From: Scoparia ambigualis
Taxonomy: Eukaryota > Arthropoda > Insecta > Lepidoptera > Crambidae
Length of the DNA stretch: 64,000 nt
Direction of reading: 5' to 3'
Assembly: GCA_963921215.1 (NCBI GenBank)
Contig: OY992528.1
Location: 2,688,501 to 2,752,500, forward strand
Part shown: positions 22,001 to 34,228 of the stretch, piece by piece
Numbering within the stretch: position 1 is the first letter of the stretch
Layout of the letters: the number at the start of each line of letters is the position of its first letter
Notes under the pieces: model-generated
What the model was told of the DNA's origin: nothing
Databases searched by the model: none
What the model saw: the letters and a program-made list of their open reading frames with translations, nothing else
Position numbers and translations under genes: made by a program

Positions 22001-23258
22001 TTCGAGTTGCGACCNNNNNNNNNNNNNNNNNNNNNNNNNNNNNNNNNNNNNNNNNNNNNNNNNNNNNNNNNNNNNNNNNNNNNNNNNNNNNNNNNNNNNN
22101 NNNNNNNNNNNNNNNNNNNNNNNNNNNNNNNNNNNNNNNNNNNNNNNNNNNNNNNNNNNNNNNNNNNNNNNNNNNNNNNNNNNNNNNNNNNNNNNNNNNN
22201 NNNNNNNNNNNNNNCCCCGGAATACTTCATTCCGTTAACGGATTCGAGTTGCGACCGCAATAGTTTTACTTTATTAATCACTTTCAATTTCACAAATCTT
22301 AATTAATATCGCAGCTCGAATATCACTTAGCGCACTATCAAAGCTCGGACACTATTTTCCCCGTATGAGTAGTACCGCACTCTTAAGTTGGACCGCACCG
22401 CCGACGTCCCAAAATTGAATGCCCGCTAATTTTCCGCCCTTTTCCCAAGCGTCTTAACTTTCGCGCCATGCGCGCCTAACATTCCCCCGCGCGAGTCCGC
22501 TTTCTTCCCTTCAACCAATCGCTAGCTGTTTCCCCGATGCCCCCCGCCCTCGCGTCGCGCCACGTGGAGCTATCATCCGACCTCTCTTTCTGTCTTTTTC
22601 TCAACCTCTCGCTCGCTCATTGCCGCTTTCGCCGCGCAATTCTAAAATTTTTCCATAATCTAACCAAATCTCGTCCGACAGCCAATATTTCATCTTTGAA
22701 TATCTAAATGTAGCCTTCTATTAACAATTCCCTCTTAATAATCCTCCACTTAAGCCAATAATCCTATATTTTGGGAAATTATCAAAAGTTCCGTATTCCG
22801 ACCATAGATGGCGTCCGCCCGTAGGTGAACCACTTTGCCGACTCGCAATGCCCCGCGAAATTCAAAATAAAGATAAAGTCCTAGTCAACCTAGCAACCTT
22901 ACGCGAAGCCCAAGTAAATGACTTCCGCTAGACGGCGCCTATGTCGCAAGGGACGCGCAGAACAGTCCCCGCGAAATTCAAAATAAAGAGGTCAAACTAG
23001 CAACCTTATGCGAAGCTCAAGTAAATAACTCACGCTAGATGGCGCCTACGAGTATGTCGCAAGGAGCACACAGAGCAGTCCCCGCGAAGTTCAAACTAAA
23101 GATAAAGCGTTAGACCACGGACCATTATTCTGAACTAGTTTATTATTCCCTTTTTCATGCTTATTATATTAATGGTGCTACGCATTAATATTTATGTTAG
23201 TGCTACTCCCACACATTCCTTACTAACGGACGGATACCATTCATTCTGTACCGTTACA
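19065..23258 (-). repeat. LTR2 (middle LTR) of the giant element, with assembly gap
   Basis: TGTAAC...GTTACA; 4,194 bp as written, 3,952 bp after subtracting the 200-N gap and the duplicated 42 bp. It carries the 17-bp and 6-bp blocks absent from LTR1 and so resembles LTR3 on both sides of the gap. Minisatellite at 19694-19883. An inner TTATGCG (near 21952) differs from TTACGCG of both other LTRs. Confidence 0.85.
22015..22214. other. Assembly gap, 200 N
   Basis: The 42 bp before the gap (21973-22014) are repeated exactly after it (22215-22256). LTR1 and LTR3 carry this 42-bp segment once, so the gap most likely has no true length and the contigs overlap. Confidence 0.9.
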
Positions 23259-26200
23259 GCCGCCCCCGATAGAATTTAAGCAGATAAAGTACCACTCTTA
23301 TCTGCGGCGAATTATATCTAAACCCTGTACTTAATTAAGTACAAAATAGCACGTCCTTCCTTGCCAACCCCATTGTCGTCCTAGCCCTCTTCCTCAAAGA
23401 CATTCCTACTATTTATAGTTCCTCCCCAAATCCCTAATGACTCCTTCCTCAATAAGCATTCTCATTGCAAAAAAAAACCCACACCCCTCATTCTATTCAA
23501 CTGACACAAAATCATAATTGCATACCCATTTCTCGTGTTCGAAACGAAATCCTAGTAAACTTAGTTTCGGCAAATATTTCCCAATAACTTAGGTATCTAC
23601 CATGTCTCTAATCATACACAACCTCCGAATAATGATTTGCCTTTTGTTTACCATCATAACAACAAATCATACTATAATTTAAATCAATATAACAGTCTCT
23701 TGCGCTGTCTACTAACGCCCCCTAGCGAAAACTCTTCAACTCTATGACGATTCCGACGTAAGTTTATAACATCTTCCAAACCATTCAATTATTCTATTCT
23801 TTAAATTATTTTCCTAGAATAATTTCAAGTACATCTGTCATCATGGCCTTCTTTTAACTTACGTCTTTTCTTACAACTTGTTTCGCATCTAAATGTTGCA
23901 ACCTAGGGATCGAACCTGGGATCTTTCGTGGGTGAAGCATCAACCACTTCGCCGTCATGGTATTTTAGTTCCAACTAGGTTAATGAATAATAATTAATAA
24001 TTTGAATTAAAACTTTCCTTCATACTTCAACGCTACCAATCTCATCTTAGCTTATATAATTACCTAAGATAACGAAACGTCGGAACAATTGTCTACCTCA
24101 GGCAGGGATTGAACCCGCGTCCTCCACAATTCCTAGTTAGCTACTTCTTTCAACCGAAACCTATTTTCCTCTCCGCGGATAAGAAATCTTAACCAAACCC
24201 CCATATCAACCAAAACCAGTAGGCATACCATCATCGCCCAAGAGTTATAACTTTATTTTAGATGAGATACATCTAATGTCTAATCCTGCAAATAACCGAG
24301 ATAGAATACTAGACTCGCTTCCGTGCGGTACGCAGTGATACCGTGCATACAAATAAAGGTCTTAACGCCTTACAATAAGGTTGTCGATCGTAAATACTTA
24401 TGGATAAACTCCCTCACTCTTAGGTGGTACGCATCTCGAAACACGTCCTTGAGTTTTGAACTAGATACCCCGTAGTTCAGATCTATTAGAAGTTTGTGTG
24501 CTATGTATATCTGTCTAACTGTCAATGTATGCGTAATCGATAAGTACTTGTTAATACCCCGGTACGCGCTGGACATTGTATACCAATTGACAAGTACTGA
24601 GCTTATGCGTATAAGCAAATACTTATCCCAAAACCTATCCAATAACTATTTCTCACCCCTAGTTATTACTATGTATGTAAGACACCATTTAGTCTCATTT
24701 ACTAAAATATAATACGTCAATATCTCCTTACTTTCCTATACCTTTGAAAAATATCATTTTCTTATTAAATTAAACACACCGCTAACTATCTTATCCGCCC
24801 CCACAACTCTACTTAACTTCCTACCTTTTATATTACTAATAATCGGTCAAATCGGTAAATAATAAGTCATTAAAGGTGACACTTCGTCTTAGTATTCATG
24901 GTAATTAATATCGTGAGTTCCTTCTCGTATTTACTGAAATCCAAACTGCGTGATTCAATAGTGCTAGTTTCTTTTTATTTTTTATTTTTTTATTAGATGA
25001 TTTTAATTTTACACTCGCACAAGACACATTATTAAGATGGTAATCTCCCGAATGTTTGTAACTCTAATTGGTTACTCATTATGCATTCTACTTTACTTTT
25101 CAGCCTTCCGTCCAGATGGTAAAATTCCCCAGCAACACGAGATCCCCTGACCACGCCAAAATGAAATGCCATCAATGGCCTCTGTTTCTGCAGCCTAAGA
25201 CATTATCTCTCTATAGGTTAGTCAAGTATAATTGTCCTGATTTAGACTTCACAAGACGCCCCCAAAGGAACCACCTTACAGCAGAATTTCCACAACTTTA
25301 AGAAAGGCTAGTTTAGGAAATGAAGCTAAATGGAAACCACTTAATTTTATTGTGTGCTGAGTAATTCCCACTTCTACAGCACAGTTCCGAAACTTCGATT
25401 CAAATACTTCACCAGGTAAATCAAACAACCTACACGCTTAACTAAGTTCTATTTGTGCCCAGTGCGACTAAAAATATTCGAACACCCTAAACAAGCTACT
25501 TTTACTAATTTAACAGTGCCAATTAAGAATGCTCCCTTGTGTCATCTATAATTTTATTGTGTGCATAGACGACCAAAGACCTCGCTTTCAGCATGCCTTC
25601 TTCGTTGGACCCGCTTAGTTAAATACTCTAATCAAAATTCTAAAGTTACAATTGAAAATGTCAAAAGTTCGAATATTATGCAATAGAGAATTTCTCTAAC
25701 ATAGTTACTCCACCTCTTCGCACTATTTAGTCAGGCATAATGCAATTCAAGTATTTATTTTAGTTTATAATGACCAATCTTCTCCACCTTTGTTCACATA
25801 TTTTAGCCAGCCCTATCCACAGCTGAAAATTACTAGGAGAAATATTTACTAGGAGGATTATCTATCATACAGCTGACTATAACAAAATGAGTCCCCCTTA
25901 TCTTTCTCCGTTCCTTCTCTAACGTAGAAGACAGCAACAGACAATTAATATTTAATTTCCTATAATTTAGAACAACCCTAGGTAAAATGCTACCACAAAA
26001 CTACATAACAGGATAGAACTGACCGAACTAAACTTTTGTATTCACACTTGCAAACAAAATATCTTTTTCTTTCCGTGATGAATGATTTTGATAACACTAT
26101 TTCATCAACTCAATGTCCCGGCCTACATGCCTCTGTGAAAACTGCCAATTTATTAGTTTGTTTATAACAATCTAGATGCAACATGTAGTTTACATTAAAA

Positions 26201-29200
26201 CTAACAATTTTAAGGTTGTGTCATAACTTCGACAATAACCTACCTTAGCACTAATTTTAATCATCTACCATTACATCACGTACATATTAGATGCCAATAA
26301 TTTAGATTATTTAAGAATTCTAGCAATTCATATTAATAAATAACCAAACAAGATAATACCGCTTTGACAGTCTGCGCTGACCTTCCACAAGTCAAACGCG
26401 TTTCGTTCGTCCTATCATTTCTAAACCTGTAGACATTTACTTTGTACTAAAACAAATCATTGAGTTAATAATTATTTGTCAATTGTTAAGCAAACCTATT
26501 TAATTTCATAATAACAATTTTAATATGAATATTATTATCAATCCCGAACATCTTTATTTATTATAATCAACATTACCGGTTAAAGTATTTGAATGGCCTA
26601 GTGCGAACTAGGTTTCAGGTCTCACCTCGGGAAAATAAATTTACTATTGACTTTAAAATCTACTACTAATAAATTTATTATTTTCTTCTGACATACAAAG
26701 ATAGGTTATGACTCTAGGTCGGGTTTAATAAACTTTGAACTATGCCTACCTCCACGATAATCTCGATTAAATATATATATCCGCAAAACGAATTATGTCT
26801 AATTCGGCCGATTTTATTAAATTTAAATTATGCTACTAAACAGTACGTATCTTAAGAACGTCACACATCCGAAACCCATTTCAGTTCTAATTTCTTTACC
26901 CATCTAAATTAAATTTTGTACCTGTCGACGCGAGATAACATCTAAATAATTACCTTGTATGATTCGAATTGTGATAGTTGATTTTGTATTGTAATCTCGA
27001 TAACGCAATATCAGGGATTTACTTATTAATAAATTTTTCTCTAAGAGATTTATTCTCAGCTCGCAATGTCAGTCGCTTTATTTCCGGCTTGAATGTTTCT
27101 GCGGACTATGAGTTTAAAATTATCCTACAACTTAAAATTGTGGTATATAAAATCGATCACTGTTTTATAAGTAGCTTGTGTTAACTTTCAAAATAATAAA
27201 ACGAGTTAACTATTGATTATGACGTGACATCCGCCCACAACTCGCCTTTATAATTGATGTGATAACATACGCTATTGTTATCCCTATAGCATAACAGTGC
27301 TATAACTCGTTAATTTTGCCGTTAAATCTCGACTTCAAGCCAATCAACTATTTCTTTTTTCTACTATTATTTTTTTTCTTTCGATTTATATTCTTTCTTT
27401 ACTATTATATTTTTCTTTCGACCCCTATTTTGCTCCCAAGCTCAATTAATATCCACCTTCCACAATTATCCATCATCCGTCAATCTTAGATATCTTCGAG
27501 AAGTAAATTTTTTTTTTTTTTTTTTTTTTTTAACATCTTAATCGTTCAACGGAGATAGACAATTGTGCAAGGTACCCTTCTTAATAGGCTAATCCAACCC
27601 AGTGAATTTAATGATTTATCTATCTCTACCTATCCTAACTAATTAGTCATGTAGTAAAGTCTTTTCTTTTCACCGCTCTCCCGACTTAGATATCTCTAGG
27701 TAACTCACAACTGATAATATTAGGTAAGTAGGTATAGTAAGCTGTGCCCAGCGAGCTTTACCTCTGCGTACGTTAACCTCATCTTAAGCTAATAATAATC
27801 CTTTATAAATCTTCATAATTAACTATTTATCACGATTTCAACTATATGGTAAGAAGCAATGATTACCGGTAACGACTACTTACAACGCTGCAAGAGTATT
27901 TCAATTATACATATTATTATTAGACAGCACCCTTTTACCATCATCCAAAATAAAATCTTTTATTGGTAACCCAACGCCATCTAGCCTCGCTAATAAGTAA
28001 CCTCCCCACAATAGAGTAGATATTAGATAGTTGTTTCCAGACGGTAACGACTTTTATCGCCTACTAGACGTATTTATCCGTTTACATTATGCATCCCAAA
28101 CTACGTTGCTTTTAAACCAAAATTCCTACTAGCAATGAATAGTCATATGATTCTATCCCCTACATGACATCCCTGCTACTTGTTATTACTTATAATCGCG
28201 ATTCCTCATCAACGCGTGTATTTTGAACCGTAATGCTATTTTATGTTACTTTTCCTAGGATTTTAGCGAACTAACAAAATGAAGCGGCATTTCCCTTGTG
28301 CAGAGCAATTGTCCCCATCTACATGTCACATAATAATAATTCCACCACAATGTCATTGCATTCTAATCTACTACGTGATAAGTATTAGGAAAATCTCTTT
28401 CAATGTAAAAATCGCAGGTATTAAAAATAACAGGTATGGAAAATAACAGGTGATTCCGCTTGCTATAACAAAATCACATGATTACGCGATAAGGAAGTTT
28501 CCTCTCCGATTGGTTTTATGACTTCATGTTTTATAATCATTCCTAATTCTAGATTGTTTATGGTGTCGCTAAATCATTTGTCTCTATGGTCCAACCATAG
28601 ACAAAGAACGTAATAGTCCTTGACTAGCCTAAACTACTCTATGGATTTCAGATGTGAGACTCAAGTACATTATTATATTTTTTTTCTAACATAACCAACA
28701 AAATAAATTATAATACGTGGAATAGCACATCAACTAAAAACCGCAATCGCTCAACGATTATTAGTCAAAATATAATTATTATTAGTTTTATATTATGCTG
28801 TTAGCGTCATAACTTTATAATATTGTACAGCATATCGCCGTCCTATAATATAAATTGAATCCTGCAATAATTTAGTTGGTTAATTCTGTCCAATCTCGCC
28901 CCCTTGCCTTTCCATCCGACAGCAATAATAATTAAACCGCCCCCTATTCTACAAATCTTTCTAAATCAATAAATGTTGAACTATGTCACCCTATCGACCT
29001 TTTACGATCCTAAAAATAGCTCAACACAAGGCTGTATGAACCAGTTGCCTATGCCTATATGAAATCTATCACCAGGAATAGAAACAAAACTACAGTTACC
29101 ATAGCTCCTAACGTCAACAATTATTATCTTAGCGTCCTATCAAAAATTGGATACCTGGTTTCAGTATTCAAGAAAACAATTACTAAAGGTTTCAGTATTC

Positions 29201-29896
29201 ACAGATAACTCAACAATTTTAAAATTTAATACTCCAGACCCCCGGATAATAACTATATCTATGTACTTCGTGCACTTATGATACTTTGGGAAAACAACAA
29301 CGCCTAACAGCCGCACGGTACCTGATGCTGGCGAAATCCGCCATTAAATAAAGAAGGAAAAGATAATAACTGAAAGGTATTGTATTTCAAATAATACTCA
29401 TTACATTATTGTTTTATAGTTTTATCTCCTTTGACCTTTAACCTAACATGAGAATCTTTTTGTTACAGATTTCGTACAACAAAATTTAGCTCCAGCTCTC
29501 ATTGCGACTGTCCACAATATTGGTCGAACCCGTAATACAAAGTGTATGAATCAACTTTAGAAGATAACAACGTTTATTGTGAAAAGTGTCAAATTATAAT
29601 TCACCCACTATCAAGAGCCCGTAATACAAAGTGTATGAATCAACTTTAGAAGATAACAACGTTTATTGTGAAAAGTGTCAAATTATAATTCTTCAATATC
29701 TCTGAATTAATTAATCTTCATTGAATTATTCCCTATTAAGCCAATTCTAAACTCACACATCGCAACACGACAACAATTTGTGGGAAAAAAATCCCACTTC
29801 TAAATTAAAGTATTACCGCTTGACTGAAATCCAATACAACTATAATAATGATAATTTATAACTTAACTTTCTGATCCTGGTCATGGCTTACCAAAT
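23259..29896 (-). mobile_element. Internal region 2 of the giant element, non-coding
   Basis: 6,638 bp, almost identical to 12428-19064. Visible differences are GCGTAATCG versus GCGTCATCG, TTTCGATTT versus TTTAGATTT, and the poly-T length near 27510. It contains the same tRNA-like modules, hairpin, palindrome and direct duplication. No coding gene. Primer-site match at 29876-29893 (minus). Confidence 0.85.
29876..29893 (-). promoter_or_regulatory. Candidate primer-binding site of unit 2
   Basis: Minus strand TGGTAAGCCATGACCAGG, 3 nt after the end of LTR3 (the 5' LTR on the sense strand). Confidence 0.6.
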
Positions 29897-32800
29897 TGTA
29901 ACATCCCCTCCTCTCTTTAAATTCTACACCTATCTATAAATTCTCTATACCTAAATCTAATGCCTTTCACACCTATATGCCTAGCTACCTTATAATACAT
30001 ACACACATCCTCGCCGCTTTTACCTTAACTTAACTTATTATCTAATTCTTAAAACTAATTAACCTAATTTATCTACAATCTAATGGTTGTGTCTGGAGTT
30101 TTTGTTTAGTGCGTATTGTTTGTATGATGATGAAACCTTAGCATAGCTTAATTCTATTTGCAGTGAATTTCAGTCAAGCAATGTAATATTATAATAACTA
30201 CTATTTTGGCCAGATCGTCTAGTGAACCCTCCGTTGTTAACCGCATTTAAGTAACTCAAGTTCTTTCGTGAAAGTTTAGTAATTGGCTTATCCCTGTGTT
30301 AAATTATTTTCTCCTGACCTAATTACCTACCAGTCTATAGATCATAACATAAATATGTGTAGCCTAGCAATGACTCCGTCTGAACTGTGACCTAAATTCT
30401 TCACTGCAGCTGCGGGGAAGATTTGTAACTACTCAAAGGTAATCAGATGATAGCTTAGCTTGTAGGTATTATTATTTATTATCAGTAGCATGATACATAA
30501 GAAGCCTGGTGCAATTTATATAAAGGTTTTGTGGAATTATAAAAGTCTTGTGGAAGTATAAAAGTCTTGTGGAAATATAAGAGTCTTGTGGAAGTTTAAA
30601 AGTCTTGTGGAAATATAAGAGTCTTGTGGAAGTTTAAAAGTCTTGTGGAAATATAAGAGTCTTGTGGAAGTTTAAAAGTCTTGTGGAAATATAAGAGTCT
30701 TGTGGAAGTTTATAAGCTCCAACCGCCGCTCCATAGCGTGCCATTACATCTCATTGTTTAATTATGGCCCCGTCCACTTTGGCTTTAACATTAATTATTA
30801 GCTTGTAGCTTTAATTCTTTCAAACTGAGAATTTACATCTCTTCTCAAAATCTAATTTCATTTTACATTATGAACTATGTGTTAGCAATTTATATTCTTA
30901 TTATTCCACATAAATCAATAGAGTTTATCTCAAGGCTTGCTATCATCCAAATATCCTTTTCACATTAAGGACTTAATTATTCAATGCAATAACCTATATT
31001 CAGTTCTATAAAGGGTGGATAATTTAATCAAACGCCACTTCAGGCGGTGGCTAAAGTAGAATGCTATTAATACAGGTAAAATTACTTTTATTTACTCTTA
31101 GTATTTATTATACAGGTCTTATGAAGTTCCAATATAACTACATTGGATTGGCTGCATTGGCAGATTATCACATCTTAAGTTTATTAAAGGATGTTTAATT
31201 CATTCAATATCCTTGACTTTAGGAAGTGAACTTAAATAGAATACTATCATTTGAAGTAAATTACTTTGGGTTACTCTTAGTGTTCATTATACAGATCTTA
31301 TAAAGTATAAGTACATATCAAGTTTATTGAAAGATGTTTAATTTATTCAATATCCTTGACTTTTAGGAAGTGAACTTAAATAGAATTATTTTTCTTCCAC
31401 CCTCTGTCTCTCAGACTGAGTGGTTAATTTGATAGACTACTAAATCATAGTCAGTATACTTTTAGTAGGTAGTAAATTAGGTAGTTAATTATCCCTGTTA
31501 ATCATTGAATCAATTACATTTAGAAGTTATCTTTTACTCACTTTAATAGATATAAATTAGACTGTACTAGGTATTAGTCTGATTGATTAGATTGTTCCCA
31601 TCAAATATTTCTATGTTTCATATTATTAGAAGTAAGTACTTACATATCTTAAGAGGTCTATTCAAATGGTGTTAGTAGACCATTGTCAGGCTAATTAGCT
31701 GGTTGTTATCAATCAATTATTTCTATGTTTCAGATTATTAGAAGCTCATAGCTTGCAATGTCTTCTTTCAACGACTTATCCTAGGTTCTAAACTGGTTTT
31801 AGTTGTTCAGTTTGTATCAGCTTATTTTTGCTAAGGTATCGGATGTAAAACTTTAACACCTTGAAGACTGTATCGATATGAGATCGTATTGCATCCCAGG
31901 GAAAGCTAAAAAATGCCTGTTTGGTCATTTCAGTATTAGAAATCAAACATCACAGTACGGCTAAGCTTATTTGCTATAACTTTTTAGTATTTTTCTTGTA
32001 ATAGGAAACCAGTCTAGACTTTTAGGTACTCCAAAGTAATGATGGTACTATATTATCATGCTTCTGTTAATTATTTAAAATGAATAATTAATTGGTAACA
32101 ACTTTAGGAAAACAATTAGAATTTTACCGGCCTGCGGTAACAGATTACTTGCCTAGCTAGGACCCACATCACTTCATCATAATTTTATTTAGCGCCGTAA
32201 CTTAATTATCCCTACCTTATTAGTCTGAATTAACCCGGCCTGGCCTTGCGGCTCAAGCTCCCATCCTATGTACGCATTGCGTGCAAATACCTTGCCTCCC
32301 ATAATTAACCATATATTTCCGCCTACCTATAGATTCCTACAACTTTCCTCACTTGAAAATGCCTATATTTTGTCGAACTAACAGTCCCTTTTTTGTGTAC
32401 CTTGCAATCTAGGCCAAGCCTCATTTAATTTAAATTCGTGGTGTGTTGTGAGAGTCGCATTGCCCCTGAAAGCAACTAACTCCTAAATGTTCTATCAGTC
32501 GAGCCAGTATACTCAGTGTGTTATTTTCCTATCACTACACTGTATGTACGGAGGTAGACTCGAAATTGGACTGGGTCATACGGGTCTACCTCCAGCTAAA
32601 TGGTGTCTGACCTATCTTCAACTTTCACTAGGGAGACAACTGTCTCTCCCCCATTACTCCGTCGAAGATAGTGTATTGTTTAGCGTAATAATATAAAACG
32701 CCGATCTTATTAAATACAATCAAAGATCATCCAGACCGAAGTCTGTTGAAAGGTACATAGGTTTTCGTTGCCACCGTTACGCGTTTCCGCCGATGTACCC

Positions 32801-33841
32801 CGGAATACTTCATTCCGTTAACGGATTCGAGTTGCGACCGCAATAGTTTTACTTTATTAATCACTTTCAATTTCACAAATCTTAATTAATATCGCAGCTC
32901 GAATATCACTTAGCGCACTATCAAAGCTCGGACACTATTTTCCCCGTATGAGTAGTACCGCACTCTTAAGTTGGACCGCACCGCCGACGTCCCAAAATTG
33001 AATGCCCGCTAATTTTCCGCCCTTTTCCCAAGCGTCTTAACTTTCGCGCCATGCGCGCCTAACATTCCCCCGCGCGAGTCCGCTTTCTTCCCTTCAACCA
33101 ATCGCTAGCTGTTTCCCCGATGCCCCCTGCCCTCGCGTCGCGCCACGTGGAGCTATCATCCGACCTCTCTTTCTGTCTTTTTCTCAACCTCTCGCTCGCT
33201 CATTGCCGCTTTCGCCGCGCAATTCTAAAATTTTTCCATAATCTAACCAAATCTCGTCCGACAGCCAATATTTCATCTTTGAATATCTAAATGTAGCCTT
33301 CTATTAACAATTCCCTCTTAATAATCCTCCACTTAAGCCAATAATCCTATATTTTGGGAAATTATCAAAAGTTCCGTATTCCGACCATAGATGGCGTCCG
33401 CCCGTAGGTGAACCACTTTGCCGACTCGCAAAGCCCCGCGAAATTCAAAATAAAGATAAAGTCCTAGTCAACCTAGCAACCTTACGCGAAGCCCAAGTAA
33501 ATGACTTCCGCTAGACGGCGCCTATGTCGCAAGGGACGCGCAGAACAGTCCCCGCGAAATTCAAAATAAAGAAGTCAAACTAGCAACCTTATGCGAAGCT
33601 CAAGTAAATAACTCACGCTAGATGGCGCCTACGAGTATGTCGCAAGGAGCACACAGAGCAGTCCCCGCGAAGTTCAAACTAAAGATAAAGCGTTAGACCA
33701 CGGACCATTATTCTGAACTAGTTTATTATTCCCTTTTTCATGCTTATTATATTAATGGTGCTACGCATTAATATTTATGTTAGTGCTACTCCCACACATT
33801 CCTTACTAACGGACGGATACCATTCATTCTGGACCGTTACA
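29897..33841 (-). repeat. LTR3 of the giant element (5' LTR on the sense strand)
   Basis: 3,945 bp, TGTAAC...GTTACA. It differs from LTR2 by a 7-bp deletion (CCATTAA, near 31394) and scattered substitutions. Minisatellite at 30526-30715. Homology to LTR1 and LTR2 stops at 33841 and GTAC follows. Confidence 0.85.
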
Positions 33842-34137
33842 GTACCTGGACAAATTTTGGCCGGTGATCGGTCAACGGTGATTATGACTCATGTACTGTT
33901 AAAGTTTTAATTGCTCAAGCAACTCTTTCGTACAAAGAAAAGAAATGCAGGCAAGAGAAGAAAAAAAAGATTTAATCAACTTTCATCATATAAATGGCTA
34001 CCAGCTATGTCATACCTGATGACGCAAGTGACGTAACGCGCAACATTCGCGACTCAATTAACAAATTACGACCCATCTCTAGTACGCATCACAAAAATCG
34101 TGAGTGGTTTGTTCATGAGGACCTGCAAAAATGCAGT
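33842..34137 (+). pseudogene. Gypsy unit 1: integrase C-terminal part, upstream of the BEL insertion
   Basis: From 33994 the plus strand reads MATSYVIPDDASDVTRNIRD, then INKLRPISSTHHKNREWF and FVHEDLQKCS. This is the segment before the GPY/F module at the end of Ty3/Gypsy integrases. The frame stops being Gypsy at 34138, where a BEL LTR begins, and resumes at 40055. Upstream, VPGQILAGD at 33842 may belong to the same protein in another frame (frameshift between). Start and core (DDE) of the integrase are missing. Plus-strand element, inactive. Confidence 0.7.
34133..34137. other. TSD of BEL copy A (left), GCAGT
   Basis: GCAGT here and at 40055-40059 flank the BEL element. Joining the outer sequences restores a continuous Gypsy reading frame. 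Confidence 0.85.
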
Positions 34138-34228
34138 TGTACTCGCCACGGGCGAGACGTATTGCCGTAGACTGCTTATATATAGTGACTCTGTGACGTT
34201 ATTGATAGTGACCCTGGGATGATAGTGC
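34138..34228 (+). repeat. BEL A 5' LTR remnant
   Basis: Starts TGTACTCGCCACGGGCGAGA. Compared with its own 3' LTR it lost the stretch between two TATTG copies (GACGTATTG to ATATTGCCGTAG), and it breaks off at GATGATAGTGCC into gag. Confidence 0.85.

Larger units (their letters stand above)
8497..33841 (-). mobile_element. Giant non-coding LTR element (LARD-like), LTR-I-LTR-I-LTR array
   Basis: Two units of about 10.6 kb plus a terminal LTR. Three LTRs (8497-12427, 19065-23258, 29897-33841) start TGTAAC and end GTTACA. Two internal regions (12428-19064, 23259-29896) differ at only a few positions. The whole array is flanked by GTAC (8493-8496 and 33842-33845). On the minus strand each LTR end is followed by ATT and then TGGTAAGCCATGACCAGG, a TGG-type primer-binding site. 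Directly before the following LTR comes ATCGGGGGCGGC, a G-rich polypurine tract. TG...CA ends, PBS, PPT and TSD together define an LTR retroelement on the minus strand. No gag, protease, RT or integrase is encoded; all open frames are short and unconvincing. It must be mobilised by another element's proteins. Conserved non-coding interior with very long LTRs fits the LARD class. Confidence 0.85.

Noticed and set aside
21954..22306. ORFs spanning the N gap
   Set aside because: Mostly translated N; artefacts.
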